DNA from: Synchiropus splendidus | Lineage: Eukaryota; Chordata; Actinopteri; Syngnathiformes; Callionymidae | Direction of reading: 5' to 3' | Length of the DNA: 64,000 nucleotides | Assembly (NCBI RefSeq): GCF_027744825.2 | Contig: NC_071334.1 | Location: forward strand, 2,184,937-2,248,936 | Shown: positions 38,100-59,900 of the stretch, piece by piece | Numbering within the stretch: the stretch's first letter is position 1 | Layout: each line of letters begins with the position of its first letter | Made by a program: the position numbers and the translations under genes | The notes under the pieces: generated by a model | What the model saw: the letters and a program-made list of their open reading frames with translations, nothing else | What the model was told of the DNA's origin: nothing | Database searches by the model: none

Positions 38100-40099
38100 T
38101 AAAGAAACTGTACTCACAGAGGGTCGTCGGCATCAAGACATAAATAGATAGGTGACATTCTGCGTTTTTATTCTGCGGAGATTCAAATATATATTTCCGT
38201 TAAAATGTGCAGACAAGTGTGGCGCTCGGTTGTCATAACTGGGTCAAACACATCTTGTGACGTAGACAAGCACAGAAGAGGAGGAAGTCTCACAATTTTT
38301 TTTTTGAAGCAAAAGAGCAGGTTCAAGTAGACAACAGCCTTATTTGAATTCAAACCGCGTTGTTCTGGAAGGGATCACCCGTACAAAACATAGAATGCGT
38401 GTGGGTAAACAAAGGGACTTACTCGTTCCCAGGAGAGTTTTGACTCTGCTTCTCACACGCTGCCGTGTCTTTCTTTTACCCTGGATACTGCTACTGGTTG
38501 AGGCCAAAAGGTTCCTGCACAGCTGCAGGGTACTGATGAGGCCGATGGTTGCCAGTTGTCTCTTGATAAGTGGCTTCACCCATTTCTTATGAGGCTTTAC
38601 ATCTTTTAGGGGCCGTCACATAACAGTTCTGATGAGCTCGTTTGCCTGCAGCTAAGGGACCAGCGACAGGAGCCGACGACTGTCGTGAGACCATCGTGGC
38701 GCGTGTCTGGTTCTGGCTTTGTGCAACACTGCGCTGAATTAGTATTATGTTTATCACAACAGAACCAACTTGGTAGAAGACAAATGATCATAAGTCAGAA
38801 GTTCCACAGCCTTATCTGTGACTCTGAGGATGGAAACGTCTTTTGAAATGAGGAACGCCCCTTCATCATCGGCTCACTGCCAACTTTTCAGATCGACAGA
38901 GTCATTGTGAAAACAAAATATATGAAATAGGTTTAAACCCATTTCTTGAAAAAAACACCACACAAAAATGTAAAATCATTTTAAAGAAAAAAATAGGAAA
39001 AAAAAATCTGTTATGTCAGTAAGACATGAAGGAATATAAAAAGGATACGTAAAAGAATAAATAAAACAAACAATAATATAAATGAATATAAAATAAAAAT
39101 AAAATAAATATAATCACCCATCAGAATGTCAATATATAATGCTAAAACACTTATAAAGGGTTTACATATTTAACAAAAAAACTGCACTCTCAAGTCTCTG
39201 GCATGTTGCGTTCAAGCACTGAGATAATCAGATTCCTTTGTGGAGGTCATTATTGTGCTCTCGTCGTCACAGTGAGAGACTCATGGCAAGGAAACTCAAA
39301 ACTCCCTGGGATGTGAATTGCAGTGGTTAGCGTGTTGTGTATCTGAGTGAAGGTAATGGATCGAGCGGAGAACAAACACACAACCAGCAGCGACGATGAA
39401 GATTATTTGTTCTCACAGTCAGTTTGTTTTCACCAGTAACAAGCAAAGTGCTCACCACGCAGACAATTACACACCTGCGCGGTGCTCAGAGCAAGTCTGT
39501 CATCCGGTGTATAACGCACGCACGCACACACAATCCTGCTCATTTACGACTGTCAGTCAGAAGGCACTGGCTTGTGTCAAAGTGTGCCTGCGTCCACTCC
39601 CCTTTTAAATGTCATTTCTGAGCTGGCCAGCTTCGCCATGGAATATTGATCGTGTGTGTGCATTCCTCGAATAGCTGTACTTGAGGGGCACTTTTGCCGG
39701 AGATATACATACACACACGCACACACACACACACATATATATATATATAAAAACCTTGCTGAATGCAGCAGCTATTCTGTCAAAAGGACAAGTGAGAAAC
39801 ATTGGATGTGAGACTCTCGTCGCAGGTGAGACTCTAGAGACTGAGCTGGGTCCGTGAAATATTCACATACTGTAGCAGGACAGCGAGCACTGCATTTATG
39901 AAAGTTCCCGCTCCGGACGTTTTCTAAAGTTTCAGATTCAGGTGCACCTGACTACAAAATGGCGACGGCTCCGGTCGTTTCCGTTTGCGTCTCCACGTAA
40001 ACAACACCTGAGAAAAGCTGGTCATCTAACTCGGTGAAATTAATCATTATTTCTTAGCGTTCCGAATGTCATGCTCGGACTGGCACGTGTTGCTACGCG
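38100..40099. other. Intergenic between convergent tspan1 and pomgnt1, left part
   Basis: No exon recognised. 38900-39180 is AT-rich. 39709-39750 is a CA run followed by a TA run. No RNA gene seen. Confidence 0.4.
39709..39750 (+). repeat. (CA)n-(TA)n compound microsatellite
   Basis: CA units to about 39734, then TA units to 39750. Confidence 0.85.
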
Positions 40100-40482
40100 C
40101 TACTTACCGTCGCTGACGGCCTGCTGCTGAGGAACCAGCGGTCTCACTTTCATGAGCCCAGAAAACTCTCCGTGCTCCGTCAAGTGCTGGAGCCTAAAAT
40201 GGCGTGTTTCATTTGAAGTGCTGCCCTGCACAGCACTGTCCGCTGCATGTGCTGCAGGATGCAAACTGAAAGAGACTGAAAGAAGCTCCACAGCAGACAT
40301 GCTGCTGCTGAGTGAGCAGCCAGTGGGGAGGAGCGGGCGCATCACGACCAGCGGGGCTTCATCAGTGCGACCACTGTCACACGTGATAAGTTGTTGTGAT
40401 CTGGAGTGACAGGTAGCGATCGACATTCGGGATCACGCTGAAATCGGCCGATCATGATCCATGACAAATCGGCGTATCCCTA
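40100..40482 (-). mobile_element. hAT transposon 5' end with BED-finger remnant
   Basis: On the minus strand the segment begins at about 40482 with TAGGGATACGCCGATTTG, a hAT-like terminus. About 250 bp inside, an open frame reads GSTSNETRHFRLQHLTEHGEF, which resembles the His-containing half of the BED zinc finger at the start of hAT transposases (G-STSN-L-RH-…-H). The catalytic RNase-H-like domain is not present, so this is the truncated beginning of a dead copy. The left limit is uncertain. Confidence 0.55.
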
Positions 40483-42145
40483 GTGAGAAGGTGCACTTCA
40501 GGGTAATAAAACGCCTGTGATGTCATCGGTTCGATGTAACAAGGCTCGATATGTCGGAGATTATTGTACGCCCGTAAAAATCCGTATATTAGCCACGTCA
40601 TTGTACAACTGCAGGGGGTTCAGACATCAATCCCTCACAACAATCCAAAATATTGTAGAAAAAATAAACACAAATCTGTCGACGTCGCTAAAAGTCATGA
40701 CAGAAAACACAAATAATTGACGCAAGAATTACATAGGAAATCAACAGACAGAAAGAGACAAACCAAACGGAGGCACAGAAACAACAGATCCACCCACACA
40801 AATCAACTAATGTTCTGGCTGAGCGCAACAGAACTTCATGTTCCCGGAGTCGTACTTCATCACAGTGTGGCTCCACTATTTCCTGGAATCCAACCAGCAG
40901 CCTCTGTGTGTCAGGATGACAATAAGCCAGCGGCACAAGCCTACAGGGAAATGTATGCAAATGGCTGAGGAGTCCACACTCCCACGCAAGGACAAATGTG
41001 GCACCGTGACTTTTGGGTCAAGCGTCGCGATAAATCACTCGCTCGGAGGCAGAACTGATTTTCTACAACTGTTCCACGGGTAGGACTCCAGGTGACGTAT
41101 GACTCCTCCGCTCCCCAAACAAACTGGCGACGGAGGACTCATTCGTCTCCACTGCTCGGCGGCATCTCAGCGGGCCGGGACCATCAGCATTCAGAGGGTG
41201 CATGTCTCCAGAGTGGATCATTAAACTCAGCGTAAGAAAGTTCCTCTCACGTGAAATACTCACACTCAAATGAACACAGTACGACAAGCACTGCAACTCC
41301 AATCCTTCACACTGCATTTGCTCTGCACCAACTACGTCCACTGCGGGAACAAGTACTTGTACATCTTCCTGTTCCACTGCTATCACAATAATTACATCTT
41401 CCTCTTGTATTACTATTCCCTCCCCTTGCTGCTGCTAATCCCACTACGACTACTACTGTTTTACGAGAACTTCACCACCAACTTTTTGTATTACAACTAC
41501 TTGTCCTCAACTGCTACTTCGACTCATACAACCGTCCCCGAGCCATGAACATGTAATTTTACCAGGGAAAACATTTTCTCTCTGAGGGCCCAGTCTTACG
41601 CATGCAAATATTTCTCATCTCCTGTCTTGTTTATCTATTTATTTATTGTTCCTTCATGTGGTCAGGAAAGTACCTGGTGAGACTTTCAAAACAAATCAAA
41701 TAAAGCCACTTCCTACACTGACAAGAAACCACTGGTGTTCAATGACGTTAAGGCGTCCCCTCATTCCATTACACTGGATTACGACGCACAAGAGCGGGGA
41801 AGTAGGAGCGCTGGAGGTTGGGAGTGAATACTGCCTTGGTATTCAACAGCTGTGTTCGGTTCCTGCCACCAGAACAGGACCGCCTCTCCTGGGGCCATCT
41901 ATCAGCGAGCTTAGGTTACTGCACCGGTTTCCATTGCAGCGGAAAACAACTGCAGACATGCAACCCCACCTGGTCTTGGACTCGGGGCGACACCAAGGAG
42001 CGCCCAGATTGACAAGACAATTGTGGGGAACCGGGCGAGTTAACGCAGGCTGTAACGTGAATACATATGAATAAAGTATGAACAATAACCTTTCAAAAAA
42101 AAAAAACGAAAACGTTCAAAAATTTTAATCCGAATATATATTTGT

Positions 42146-42148
<3 letters not shown>
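40483..42148. other. Intergenic, no recognised element
   Basis: No exon, RNA gene or repeat recognised. 41340-41520 is a C/T/A-rich low-complexity stretch. Confidence 0.4.

Positions 42149-42185
<37 letters not shown>
42149..42185 (+). repeat. (AT)n microsatellite
   Basis: About 18 AT units, continuing into T- and A-rich sequence to 42240. Confidence 0.9.
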
Positions 42186-42190
<5 letters not shown>

Positions 42191-44314
42191 TTTTTTAATA
42201 TATATTATTATTTTTTTAAATCAAATATTATATATAAAATATTTAGTTTTTAGCTGGAGGCAGTTGGCGTTTCAAAATTCTACCCTTACATTGTTAAATT
42301 AACCTTTCAACTTGAACTTTACGCCAACATATTAAGAGATTTTACTGTCATTGGTAAAACGCTTGGTGGTATTTAATGGTACTTTTTTTTTAATTCATTT
42401 TTGTTTTAGTCACTCATTTTCAGACAATTTCTATAACAATTTGTATTTTTTCTTCTCAGAAAAAAAAAGTAAAACAACACACAGAAGAGGAAAAACAAAG
42501 GTCCATTGTAAAATACTGTAAGGCTGCATCTCATTTTCTAAACACACTTTCCCCTTCACCGTTTTAATTTTCCATTCCAAGAGATATAGAGACACTGGGT
42601 CAATGGCTGGTTTGCCTTGGTTATGCCATCAAGCTCAGGCGTCAACCTGAACCCCAGAAGTGCAGTGCTGGAGCAGGGTCTACTTCCAACCGATCAGGAG
42701 CAGCAAGTTTAAACCAAGCAGGTGCAAGCATCAGACTGAGAAAAACAACTCTGAAACCATGTGGAAAACCAACAACTTTATTTAACACAACTTTAAAACT
42801 CTTTCTTTCACAGATCAGCACTTCAAACTATCAAAACAAACAAAGCAAAAAAAAAAAAAAAAAAAACTCGACACCTCGAAACCTCGACAGCTCTCGTGAA
42901 AGAGTCAGCGGAGCTTCCAAGATCGATGGAGACACTCATATAAAAGCTTCTGGCGTCTCCAGAGCATCAATGGTGAGTGAAATGTTAAGACAAACATGTT
43001 GACTCGCAGTTATTTTCCAGTCATTAAATCTAAAATAAGCTTTCCCTCTGGTCTTCTCCGTGGGGGCACACGGGGGCCAGACCCAGACCCAGAGGGACCC
43101 TGGGCAATCCTTGTGAATGGGCGTCTCGTAACCAAAAAATGTGACATTCCACTTTGCAGTTTTCTCTCAACAAATAGTCACAGACTGCAGCCTTTCACAG
43201 ATAAAACTGGAAACAAGAGGCAGAATGATCCTGGGTCCAGGAAGTGAGAGAGCGTTTGTGGCCATAAAAAGGCAGAGCGCTGGCTCCAGGAAGCAGCATG
43301 TCAGGGTCGTAAAACCCAGCAGGTCAGAGCCGAGACAGACCAACAATAACCGGGTGACTTGAGGGCTCCTGCATCACATAGTAGTTTGATCGCTGGCACT
43401 TTGTTCTGGGCCTGCCACTTCCAGAGGTTGAGGTCTCACCACGGGTTTCCTATCGAAGACGAGGAAAGCAGCAACCTGAGCTGGTTCTGTCCAAGTTTCC
43501 TTAACTCAGTGGATAAGGTGTGACCTGGTCCCATCAAGAAAGAACCAGTGGCTTGCTCCTGAATGTTGGACCGCCTGGTCTGGCTCCAGCAGGTGTCTGC
43601 ACAGCACAGCTGCTGGGCCATTCTGATCCCGATCCCAGGTGAAGTCAAAGCAGCAGACAACCCACCAGTTGTCTCGTCCAAATGTTGACATCATCTTGAC
43701 TTCAAACTGCACCTGACTCGGGCCAATCAGTGGTACAGATCCTTGGGACGCTCAGGAGCGGGAAACAAAGCAATGCTGAGAGAGACGCGGGCCACACCTG
43801 GGGCCAATCCTCGCGAAGGTCCAACATGTGAGCTCCAAGCTCACGCATGGTGCTGCGGTCCTGGGCTCCAGGAGGTCTGCACCTTCCGTCGAGGGTGGCC
43901 AACGTTATCAAATATTTCGGTTCAACTCATACTGGACTTTGAGTGGCAGTTGACAACTGAAACAGACCGTTGATGAAGCCGCGATCGAAAGTCACTTTTA
44001 TCGTTCAAACTCTGAAAAATATGTGAATCCTTCTTTGTCAAAAATATAGATTTGGCATGTTTACATGTATGTACACGTGACTCGCGCGACGAGAGCCGGG
44101 GAGCGATCGCAGGATGAAATAAATAGACCAGAATGGAGACATCAGTAGTGTGAGAATGTTCAGTCGAGGTTGGAGATTGTCCCGCGGTTGATTCTGGGGC
44201 AGGAAGTGACCACACTTCTGGACGGATTTGGACCTTTGACCATCATCCAGTATGACTTGCCGTTCATGACGCGCTAAAGTGTGCTAAGGCTTGCACCCGA
44301 GTGTGAGTGTGTGT
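42186..44314. other. Intergenic or 3' UTR of pomgnt1
   Basis: Downstream of the pomgnt1 stop. On the minus strand an AATAAA lies at 42782-42777, which would make a 3' UTR of about 1.5 kb; the assignment is tentative. A 20-base A run lies at 42847-42866. No exon recognised. Confidence 0.35.
42847..42866 (+). repeat. Poly(A) tract
   Basis: A 20-base homopolymer in the region downstream of pomgnt1. No retroposed gene was recognised next to it. Confidence 0.9.
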
Positions 44315-52632
<8,318 letters not shown>

Positions 52633-52960
52633 CCCGCTCACCGGCCGACAGCACAGCTCCACAAACTCACCTCCACGCGTCCAACATCGCCTCCCCGCCG
52701 GTAGGCTTCAATCCGCGGATCGGACGAGTTGCGACCCGATTATAGCCGCCGCCGCCAACTTGAGCTTTAGCTAAGACTATTTACACAGCGAGCGTAAACA
52801 CAAACGTCTGAGCCCATTCTATCGCCACCGATGCACAGGCTCACCGCCAACCGACAAATTTGCATTTTATTCACTTCTGGTTTGAGAGATGAGGCGAGCG
52901 GGCTCCAGCCGCTACATGCTACGTTGGTGACGTCGTCGCTTCTTCTGTGGTCAAACGGAA
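52633..52960 (-). promoter_or_regulatory. CpG-rich 5' region of pomgnt1
   Basis: Immediately upstream of the pomgnt1 ATG the sequence is dense in CpG (CCGCGGATCGGACGAGTTGC, GCCGCCGCCGCC near 52747) compared with its surroundings. This suits a broad housekeeping promoter. No TATA box at a convincing position; the transcription start is not determined. Confidence 0.45.
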
Positions 52961-53869
52961 CACCATCGGGAGCACACGCTACTTACCGCCCTCTATCGAT
53001 GTTTAGTTTGTACTGCAGGAAAGTCACCCCAACCGCGTCGTGTTTTCACTGAATTAAAATTTAATTGAAAGATGTACGTTCTCGATTGCTACGACGGGCA
53101 ATGGGGGTCACTAAAAAACGAGATTTAAAGTCGCGTGATGTCATGAGAAGAGACGTGCCGTGTTGGTTTCTATGATTGATTTGAGTCACAACAGGTAGCA
53201 CATGTGGATTTCTGGTCGCTCCAGTGTCCATGTACTGACACACACGTCACCAGTCACTACGGCAATCACATTAGGACACAATACAATTCTCACTACACAT
53301 TATTATTATTGTCGTAAGGCCTTTTGTGAAACTGTGGCTGTCAAATGAGTCAATCGAGTCTGACGCTGCGCCAACTCAGTCGAGGTGTGCAACATTGTGC
53401 GTCTTGTGAAGCGATACGTTGGGATGGCTTTTACAAATCCTATACATCTGAAAATGTACAGTAGAATGTCTCCAAACGTTGTCATGTGACAGACACACCT
53501 TCCTCTGTCAGGATATGATGCTGGTTTTGACAGAGGTTTGCAAACGTTTCAGTAATTGGAGGTCAAAGTTCAACATACTTCACTACTACTAAAATCCGTA
53601 TTTCCATGGATTACGCAATAAAACGATTAAAGGAATACAGGGATTGTGTTTTCATCCGCAGAAAGACCGTTTATGTGTGCAACTACACTGCTGCGACAGT
53701 TACAGCAGTGACTTGCTGTTTCCTGGACATGTGTGGGGGAGGGGAGTGAAAGTGAAAGGAAGAGACGCGCTGAACCAGAGGGTGCGGTTCGATTCCCGTC
53801 TGATCTGAAGGCTGTTTTTCACTCCAATATTTCCAGTCTCTCCAGCTCCGATCATCCAGGCGGTCGTGG
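52961..53869. other. Spacer between divergent pomgnt1 and NLR genes
   Basis: No exon recognised. It should contain the promoter and 5' UTR of the NLR gene on the right. Confidence 0.4.
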
Positions 53870-53894
53870 AACACACACACACACACACACACAC
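53870..53894 (+). repeat. (CA)n microsatellite
   Basis: Twelve CA units, about 84 bases before the proposed NLR start codon. Confidence 0.9.
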
Positions 53895-53977
53895 GGGACT
53901 CACTGCTGTGGATCAACACACTGACATCGAACACAATCTGAGTTCACAACTTTGGACCGGAACAACTGAGCTCCGAC

Positions 53978-56900
53978 ATGGACCCGAGACTGAGGAGAGG
54001 AGCCTCGCTCACAGGTCAGTGACTTGGTTTGACTTGAGCCTCATGAGTCTGACGTCACCTTTGACATTCGAAAAAACGTATTTGAGTTTGTTCTCTCCCT
54101 TGGAAATGAGTCGTGGGCCAGTGCAGTGGAACATTGTGAACTAAGGCAGCAAACATGAACATGCAGGGTTGAATGGCGCCATTGAATGGTGTCTTTTCCC
54201 TCCAATATTCCACTGCACTGGGCGACAAGTCATTTCCAGAGAAGCTCCTGCTCTATGACGGTGTCCTGATCTGACCTCCTCAAACGTGTGTCTCTCTAGA
54301 TGTGAAAGAAAACAACATGAGCACAGACATGTGGAAACAGAAGGAGAGTTAGAGGTGGTTCAATAGACAATATTGATTTGGCTTTGGTTCCTGAACACAA
54401 TAGATATCAGACTTTTGAAAGGCTGCACCTCAGATTTGGTCCCACAGACGTCGTCTGTTGTGATCAACTGAGTCACTTGTTTCTTCAACATTCTGACACA
54501 TGTTGAAGGTTGTTGCATTGGAAATCTGTTTTCCTTCACATCCTGAGCAGAAAACTCTGGAGGTGGAGACACAGTCTCGCACATCAAGTATAAGAGGCTG
54601 ATGGAGATTGTGTGAGTCATGTGGTCTTGAAGCTGAAACTCTGATCAAGTGACAGATGGAACCGTGGTGAGGTCAGTAGAGACAGTTGGATCAGTGGACT
54701 CTGAAGGAAAGGTCCGATCATAATGAACATCAGACAGATGTTGGAGAGGCTGAGACCTGAGGGCAGGCCAGACACATGACGTCATGTGAAGAACAGCAGC
54801 AGCTGCTCTGCTCTCAGTCAGTGAACGTGGATCTGATCACCGAAGAGAGTTTGAGCCTGACCCTGATGACTGAAGTTTGCTTGTTGACAAGAAGCACCAG
54901 TGATGCTGCTGTTGTGTTGGTGTGAAGGTGTGGACAGAGAGGAGGAAGCTCCTCCCTCTAAAGCCCCTCTGGGTGAGGACCATGGCAGCCAGACCAGAGC
55001 TGAGAGGTGAGAAGATCAGTTCTCCTGTCAGAGCTCCAAACACTTGAAATCATTTCCACACTGCAACTTCTGTGTGTTCAGATCAAAGCCACTCACATCA
55101 GACGCTGCTGGACGAGGACACAGACCTGGACCTGCTCCCAGCTGTCAGTCTCTGAAGAGTGATGCGTCTATGGGAAGAATTATTAACTTCAGAGGAGGAG
55201 AGGAGCATCAGAGGAGGAGCAGGTGAGAGACAGAGCAGGAGCAACACTGAGAGGTCATCGCGTGGTCAGATGGTTGAAGTGTTGATCAGAGTTGTGTCTC
55301 CATCAGGATCCATCAGGAGAAACCAGAAGAGTCTGAACTCAGCTGTCAGTCTCTGAAGAGTGATGCGTCGATGGATCCTCCTCTGGACTTCAAAGGTGGA
55401 CAAGAGTCTTCAGGAGAGAGGTGAGCTCTTCTGTCCCTCTGTGACTCCACTGATGGGATTGTTGGGTCTGTACAGAGGTCTCTGAGGCTCCTTCACTCTG
55501 AGTCTTTGTTTGGTCTCGGAGTCTTGGTTTGTCTCCTTCATCTGACAAGCAGAAAAGTGCACAAATAAAAGAGTGTTGACATGACTGAAGAGGGTGAAGA
55601 GTTTGGAATCAAATGTGCTCCATCAACTGTGCACATGAGAGTCATGGAGTCTGGCTCTGAACACTGAGAGTCTTTTCACTGCCTCCCTTTGATGTTCTTC
55701 ACAGAGAGGATCAGCAGCTCTCAGATGTTCTCAGTCTCCATTGTGTCCAGCAGCATCAGACAGATCTGGACTCCACACTGCAGGTACGTTCAAGTGTTAG
55801 CTCCTCCTACTAGCTCCAACAGCTGCTAACTCACCAGTCAGCTGCTTCTGCTGCTTCATGGAAGCTCTGAGTCCTGGACATTAGACCTGTTTGGAGAAGA
55901 GCCCTGACTGAAGCTCTGGTCTGGATGGACCGTAGCCTCCTGCCAGAGGGAAGAGGAACAAACAGTCCATGTCCAGGGTGAGAAGGGTCGAAGGCTCTGA
56001 TCCCACCTGCACGTCTCTGGGTCCTGGAGACATACAGGTCCTGAAGAGGTGGCAGGCTGCAACCATCACCTTCTCAGCAGAACGTACGATGCGCTGCAGT
56101 CTGCTCTTGTCCCTGGAGGTGGCGCTGTTGTACCAGACAGTGATAGAGGAGGTGAGGATGGACTGGATGATGGCCGTGTTGAACTCCACCAGCAACTTCG
56201 TCGGCAGTCGTAGTTTCTGTAGCTGCCTCAGAAAGAACATTCTCTGCTGAAACTGAGACCTCTTTTGTGACCTGACCACGACACAGTTCCAACAGGTCCA
56301 TGTTTGACTTGGACTTAGACCTGCCTCCCTACAGGGGATTTGGAAGCAGAATTCTGGTGACTTCTGAAGGTCAACAGGTTTTCTCTGTCACATGATCAGG
56401 TCACATGTTTGTGTTTCAGCTGTTTGAGGAGACTGTCATGACTCTGGTGAAGAAGGAGCTGAAGAGAGCCCAAAGGTTCCTCAGTCCAGATGACCAGAAG
56501 AACCTGGATGGTGAGGAAGAGCTGAAGTGTGACGAGGAGCAGATGAGGAGCAGCAGAGAAGCTCTCATGCAGATCTTCATGAACATCCTGAGGAACATGA
56601 AGGAGGAGAAGCTTGCTGATGTTCTGTGGAGCAGTAAGAGGATTAGAACATTCAACCTGCTGAATATCTACAAGTCCATTTGAGCTTGAAAGACCATGAG
56701 CTAATGAGAAGAACGATCTGAAGATTGATCAGCTTCGCCTTCTGGAATCTTCTGATCATGTGACTTCTCTCTTCATTCAGGAAGTGGTGCTGGAGTGTGT
56801 GCAGGGCGACTGAAGAGGAGCCTGCAGAAGAAGTTCCACAGTGTGTCTGAGGGGGTCGCTAGAGCAGGAAACTCTGCCCCTCTGAATCAGATCTACACAG

Positions 56901-59900
56901 AGCTCTACATCACTGAGGGGGGCACAGAGCAGGTCAACCAGGAGCACGAGGTCCGACAGATCGAAGCAGCAACCAGGCAGCAGACCAGACCAGGAACTAC
57001 CATCAGACCAGAAGACCTCTTTAAAGCCTCACCTGACACAGACCCACCAATCAGGAGCCTGCTGACGAAGGGCGTGGCTGGCATTGGGAAGACCCTCCTG
57101 ACACAGAAGCTGACTCTGGACTGGGCTGAAGACAAAGCCCACCACAACTTCCAGCTCCTGTTTCCTTTCACCTTCAGAGAGCTGAACCTGCTGAAAGAGA
57201 AGCAGTTGAGTTTGGTGGAACTTGTTCATCTCTTCTTTCCTGAAACCAAAGACTCAGGACTCTTTGAAGGAGTCCAGGTTCTGTTCATCTTGGACGGTCT
57301 GGACGAGTGTCGACTCCCTCTGGACTTCAACAGTCGGGTCCTGACAGCAGCTACAGAGTCCACCTCAGTAGACGTCCTGCTGACCAACCTCATCAGGGGG
57401 AAGCTGCTTCCCTCAGCTCAGCTCTGGATCACCACACGACCTGCAGCAGCCAATCAGATCCCTCCTGAGTGTGTGGACATGGTGACCGAGGTCAGAGGGT
57501 TCACTGACCTGCAGAAGGAGGAGTATTTTAGGAAGAGGTTCAGAGATGAGGAGCAGACCACCATCATGTCTCACATCCGGAGCTCACGAAGCCTCTACAT
57601 CATGTGTCACATCCCCATCTTCTGCTGGATCACTGCCACAGTTCTGGAGGACATGTTGAAGAGCAGAGAGACCGGAGAGCTGCCCAAGACCCTGACTGAG
57701 ATGTACATCCACTTCCTGGTGGTTCAGGCCAAAGTCAAGAAGCTCAAGTACCATGGAGGAGCTGGGACCGACCCAGTTTGGGATCCTGAGAGCAGGAAGA
57801 TGGTGAAGTCTCTGGGAAAACTGGCTTTTGAGCAGCTGCAGAGAGGAAACTTGATCTTCTATGAGTCAGACCTCACAGAGTGTGGCATCGACATCACAGC
57901 TGCTGCACTTTACTCAGGAGTCTTCACACAGATCTTCAGAGAGGAGAGAGGACTGTACCAGGAGAAGGTCTTCTGCTTCATCCACCTGAGTCTCCAGGAG
58001 TTTCTGGCTGCTCTTCATGCCCACCTGAAGTGCTTCAACTCTGGAGTCAACCTGTTGAGTCAGTTGAACTCAGAACAAAGGTTTAGAAAAAAACGTCATA
58101 CAGAACAGATGTACCATGCAGCAATAAATGAAGCTGTAGAAAGTCCAAATGGACATCTGGACCTGTTCCTGCGCTTCCTTCTGGGTCTTTCTCTGCAGAC
58201 CAGCCAGAGGCTCCTTCAAGGGTTGGTGGCACAGACAGGAAGTAGCTCCTGGACCCACCAGGACACAGCAGAGCTCATCAAGGAGAAGATAAAAGAGACA
58301 CTGTCTCCAGAGAGAATCATCAATCTGTTCCACTGTCTGAGTGAAGTGAAGGACACTTCTCTAGTGGAGCAGGTCCAACAGCAGCTGAGATTTGGATGTC
58401 TCTTGCCACATCAACTGTCTCCAGCTCAGTGGTCCACCCTGGCCTTCATCTTACTGTCCTCAGAGGAAGATCTGGACGTGTTTGACCTGAATAAATACTC
58501 TGCTTCAGATAAGGGTCTTGAGAGGCTGCTGCCAATTGTCCAGGCTTCAAAGAAAGTTCTGTAAGTGGATCAAACAACTGAACCATCTCTGATGATCTGA
58601 ACTAAACATGAATGTTTTATTTCTTCATTTTATTCAGACTGAGCGACTGTGGACTGTCAGAGAGAAGTGGTTCCCTTCTGTCCTCAGTCCTCAGCTCTCC
58701 GTCCTCTAGTCTGACACAACTGGACCTGAGTCAGAACATCAACCTGAAGGATGCAGGAGTGGAGCTGCTGTCTGCTGGACTGAAGAGTCCACACTGTCAC
58801 CTGGAGACTCTCAGGTCAGAACACATCATCTGTCCAGCTTCAGAGCTGAAATGTGAAAGTCAGAGGTGGAGACTGCAGCTTCAGAGAGTCACAGTTTGCT
58901 CTTCAATGAAGCAGCTGATTCTCAGTGGCATCAGTCTTCAGCAGGTTCCTCCTGTAGTCAAAGTTCTAAAGAGGAACCAAGAAATGCTCCAACCTTCTCC
59001 TCCTCCAGATGGACCTTTCCATCTGCAGGACACAATAGAAATGATGTTTGAGTTGAAGACTGGAGACACAGCTTTTGCAGAGGAAGTAGACAACCATGAC
59101 CTTCATCTGCTGAAGTGACATCTTGAGCTACTTTCTTCTCTGAAACTGAATATTGAAGAACATTTCCTGTTCCACTTCATCTTGAGGATCCAAATCAGAC
59201 CAACATCACATGAACACATTCACTTGCTCATGTTCCAAACATCAGCATGAACCAATGAGTCAGTAGTTGCTCTGAAAGTCTGCTCTTCTGAAGAAACCTC
59301 TGCTGCACTGTGTTAGAGAGGGAGGTGAAGATGAAGTCTCCTCTTGAACAACAACACTTGAGTCGCTCGTTCATCACCACTGTGTTGTTGACTTGGTGTT
59401 TGTTCAAGTTGATCCTGACTGATATAAAAGTGCTTCAAATATTCCAACCATAATGTGATGATGATCTTCTGAATGGAAAGAGTTCAGTGGCTCCTCACAT
59501 CAAGTCTTTCAAGTCTTGTCACAATAGAAGATTGAAAAAGTCTCACTTGTTGATGACACTCGTCTCTTTCACAGCCTGAGCAGCTGTGGACTGTCAGAGA
59601 GAAGTGGTTCCCTTCTGTCCTCAGTCCTCAGCTCTCCGTCCTCTAGTCTGACACAACTGGACCTGAGCTACAACAGGGACCTGAAGGATGCAGGAGTGGA
59701 GCTGCTGTCTGCTGGACTGAAGAGTCCACACTGTCACCTGGAGACTCTCAGGTCAGAACACATCATCTGTCCAGCTTCACAGCTGAAATGTGAAAGTCAG
59801 AGGTGGAGACTGCAGCTTCAGAGAGTCACAGTTTTCTCACCACTTTGCTCCAACACTCCAGTGAGCTGTGTTGTGCTGAGTCAGCAGAGTTGGCATCAAA

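Noticed and set aside
54299..54350. Extra NLR exon beginning after CTCTCTAG
   Set aside because: In the phase required by the first exon it reaches a stop within about 18 codons and has no suitable donor. Joining 54014 to 54928 keeps the frame open.
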